A stretch of 64,000 nucleotides of DNA, taken from contig JAGZWV010000003.1 in NCBI GenBank assembly GCA_018378775.1, positions 1 to 64,000 on the forward strand. The letters are read 5' to 3'. The notes beneath the pieces were generated by a model that was not told where the DNA came from, made no database searches, and saw nothing but the letters and a program-made list of their open reading frames with translations. Made by a program: the position numbers and the translations under genes. Positions 63,463-64,000 of this stretch are shown here, one piece after another (within the stretch, counting starts at the first letter, position 1; every line of letters begins with the position of its first letter). This stretch comes from Collinsella sp. Its GTDB lineage: Bacteria; Actinomycetota; Coriobacteriia; Coriobacteriales; Coriobacteriaceae.

Positions 63463-64000
63463 CTAATCCAGTTTGGTACCTGGCACCTGCACGGCTTTCC
63501 CGAGCAACGCTTTAAGCTCGTTCAAAATGGAAACAGGCTGACGGTCGACGCCGTCCAGATGGAGCGTGGCCACGCGAATGGGCGGCTGATATTCAAGCGA
63601 GCCGATGAGCACGGGAGAACCCAGGAACCGTTCGATGTCGCTTGCGATCTCATCGATTGCCTCGGGGCCGAGCTCATCGAAGAGTGCCACGAATGTCGGC
63701 CCCGTCGAGCGGAACAGGCGACCCTTGCCGCGCGAGCATTCCATGAGGCAGGCGGCGCTTTCTGCCAAAACGCGGTCGCCCGCATCAAAGCCAAAGCGGG
63801 CATTGACCTGAGCGATATCGTCGATTTTGATGGCGATCAAACCAGCCTTGCGCGCCACGCGACGCATTTCGCCAATGGCGTTGACCAGGGCGTGAATATC
63901 GCCCAAGCCGGTCACGGAATCGGTTGTATCTGCCAAGCTTCGGTTGATGATAATGCCCACATACATGCCGGGCTCGGTATCGGTGCCGTCCAAGCGGTAG
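63463..64000 (-). CDS. Degenerate GGDEF-domain protein, C-terminal part
   Basis: The last 178 residues of a protein that continues beyond the right edge. The fold follows a diguanylate cyclase GGDEF domain (VTGLGDIHALVNAIGEM, IAIKIDDIAQVNARFGFDAGDRVLAESA, RLFRSTGPTFVALFDEL) but the GGDEF signature reads STGPTF, lacking the catalytic Glu, so cyclase activity is not expected. A GTP- or c-di-GMP-sensing role is possible. The N-terminal domains are not visible. Confidence 0.75.
   Translation of the reverse strand, partial: YRLDGTDTEPGMYVGIIINRSLADTTDSVTGLGDIHALVNAIGEMRRVARKAGLIAIKIDDIAQVNARFGFDAGDRVLAESAACLMECSRGKGRLFRSTGPTFVALFDELGPEAIDEIASDIERFLGSPVLIGSLEYQPPIRVATLHLDGVDRQPVSILNELKALLGKAVQVPGTKLD

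Overview
The window looks like chromosomal DNA from a high-GC Gram-positive gut anaerobe of the class Coriobacteriia, most likely Collinsella or a close relative. This is inferred from the GC-rich codon use, strong AGGAG-type ribosome binding sites, lipoproteins with LAGC/LVAC/TGC lipoboxes, a surface protein ending in an LAxTG sorting signal, and the mix of families. No 16S gene or tRNA is present to confirm it. There is no prophage, transposase or CRISPR array.

Layout. 1-7.9 kb: the start of a type II topoisomerase B subunit, a DUF5067-type lipoprotein, a very large LAGTG-anchored surface protein and a LuxR-type regulator. 7.9-11.9 kb: a two-component system divergent from a redox operon (48-residue CXXC membrane peptide, polyferredoxin, TlpA-like lipoprotein). 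12.1-15.4 kb: a 1085-residue fused MacB-like ABC transporter. 15.4-21.9 kb: an agmatine-deiminase island with two paralogous MFS carriers, a TetR repressor with a clear operator, and a carbamoyltransferase gene broken by an internal deletion. 21.9-24.3 kb: a membrane protein and a Dus enzyme. 24.3-26.7 kb: a toxin-antitoxin pair and an unknown 428-residue protein between two copies of an ~80-bp repeat. 26.8-30.1 kb: glutaredoxin, an XRE/zinc-ribbon/TipAS regulator, TrmO and a MalY/PatB-type lyase. 30.2-36.7 kb: two hybrid histidine kinases that use solute-binding-protein sensors. 36.9-42.8 kb: potassium channel, LOG protein, ClC channel, EamA permease and a GntR-controlled ABC exporter. 42.8-64 kb: housekeeping and translation genes (RF3, VUT transporter, Ung, RlmA, RsmJ, a Tet-type ribosomal protection protein, TrmL) interspersed with transporters (EamA, MATE), regulators, an AAA ATPase coupled to a UvrA paralogue, a CobW GTPase, an ArsC-like protein and a degenerate GGDEF protein.

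The most unusual content is intergenic. Five repeat families recur: (a) LongPal, a ~182-bp near-perfect palindrome in three copies with compensatory changes between its arms; (b) PalA, a TGTGACAAAGGGA palindrome placed at gene ends (five copies); (c) PalB, built on CTAGTCATTGGGGACGTT (five sites); (d) PalC, TACGCCAGCATCCAAAG, two copies bracketing the toxin-antitoxin cassette; and (e) a tandem array of four ~58-bp hairpins at an 80-bp period upstream of prfC. A leader resembling a preQ1-I riboswitch lies in front of the VUT (COG1738) transporter gene.

Start codons were chosen by ribosome-binding-site spacing and family N-termini. All function calls rest on reading motifs by eye; no database search was run.
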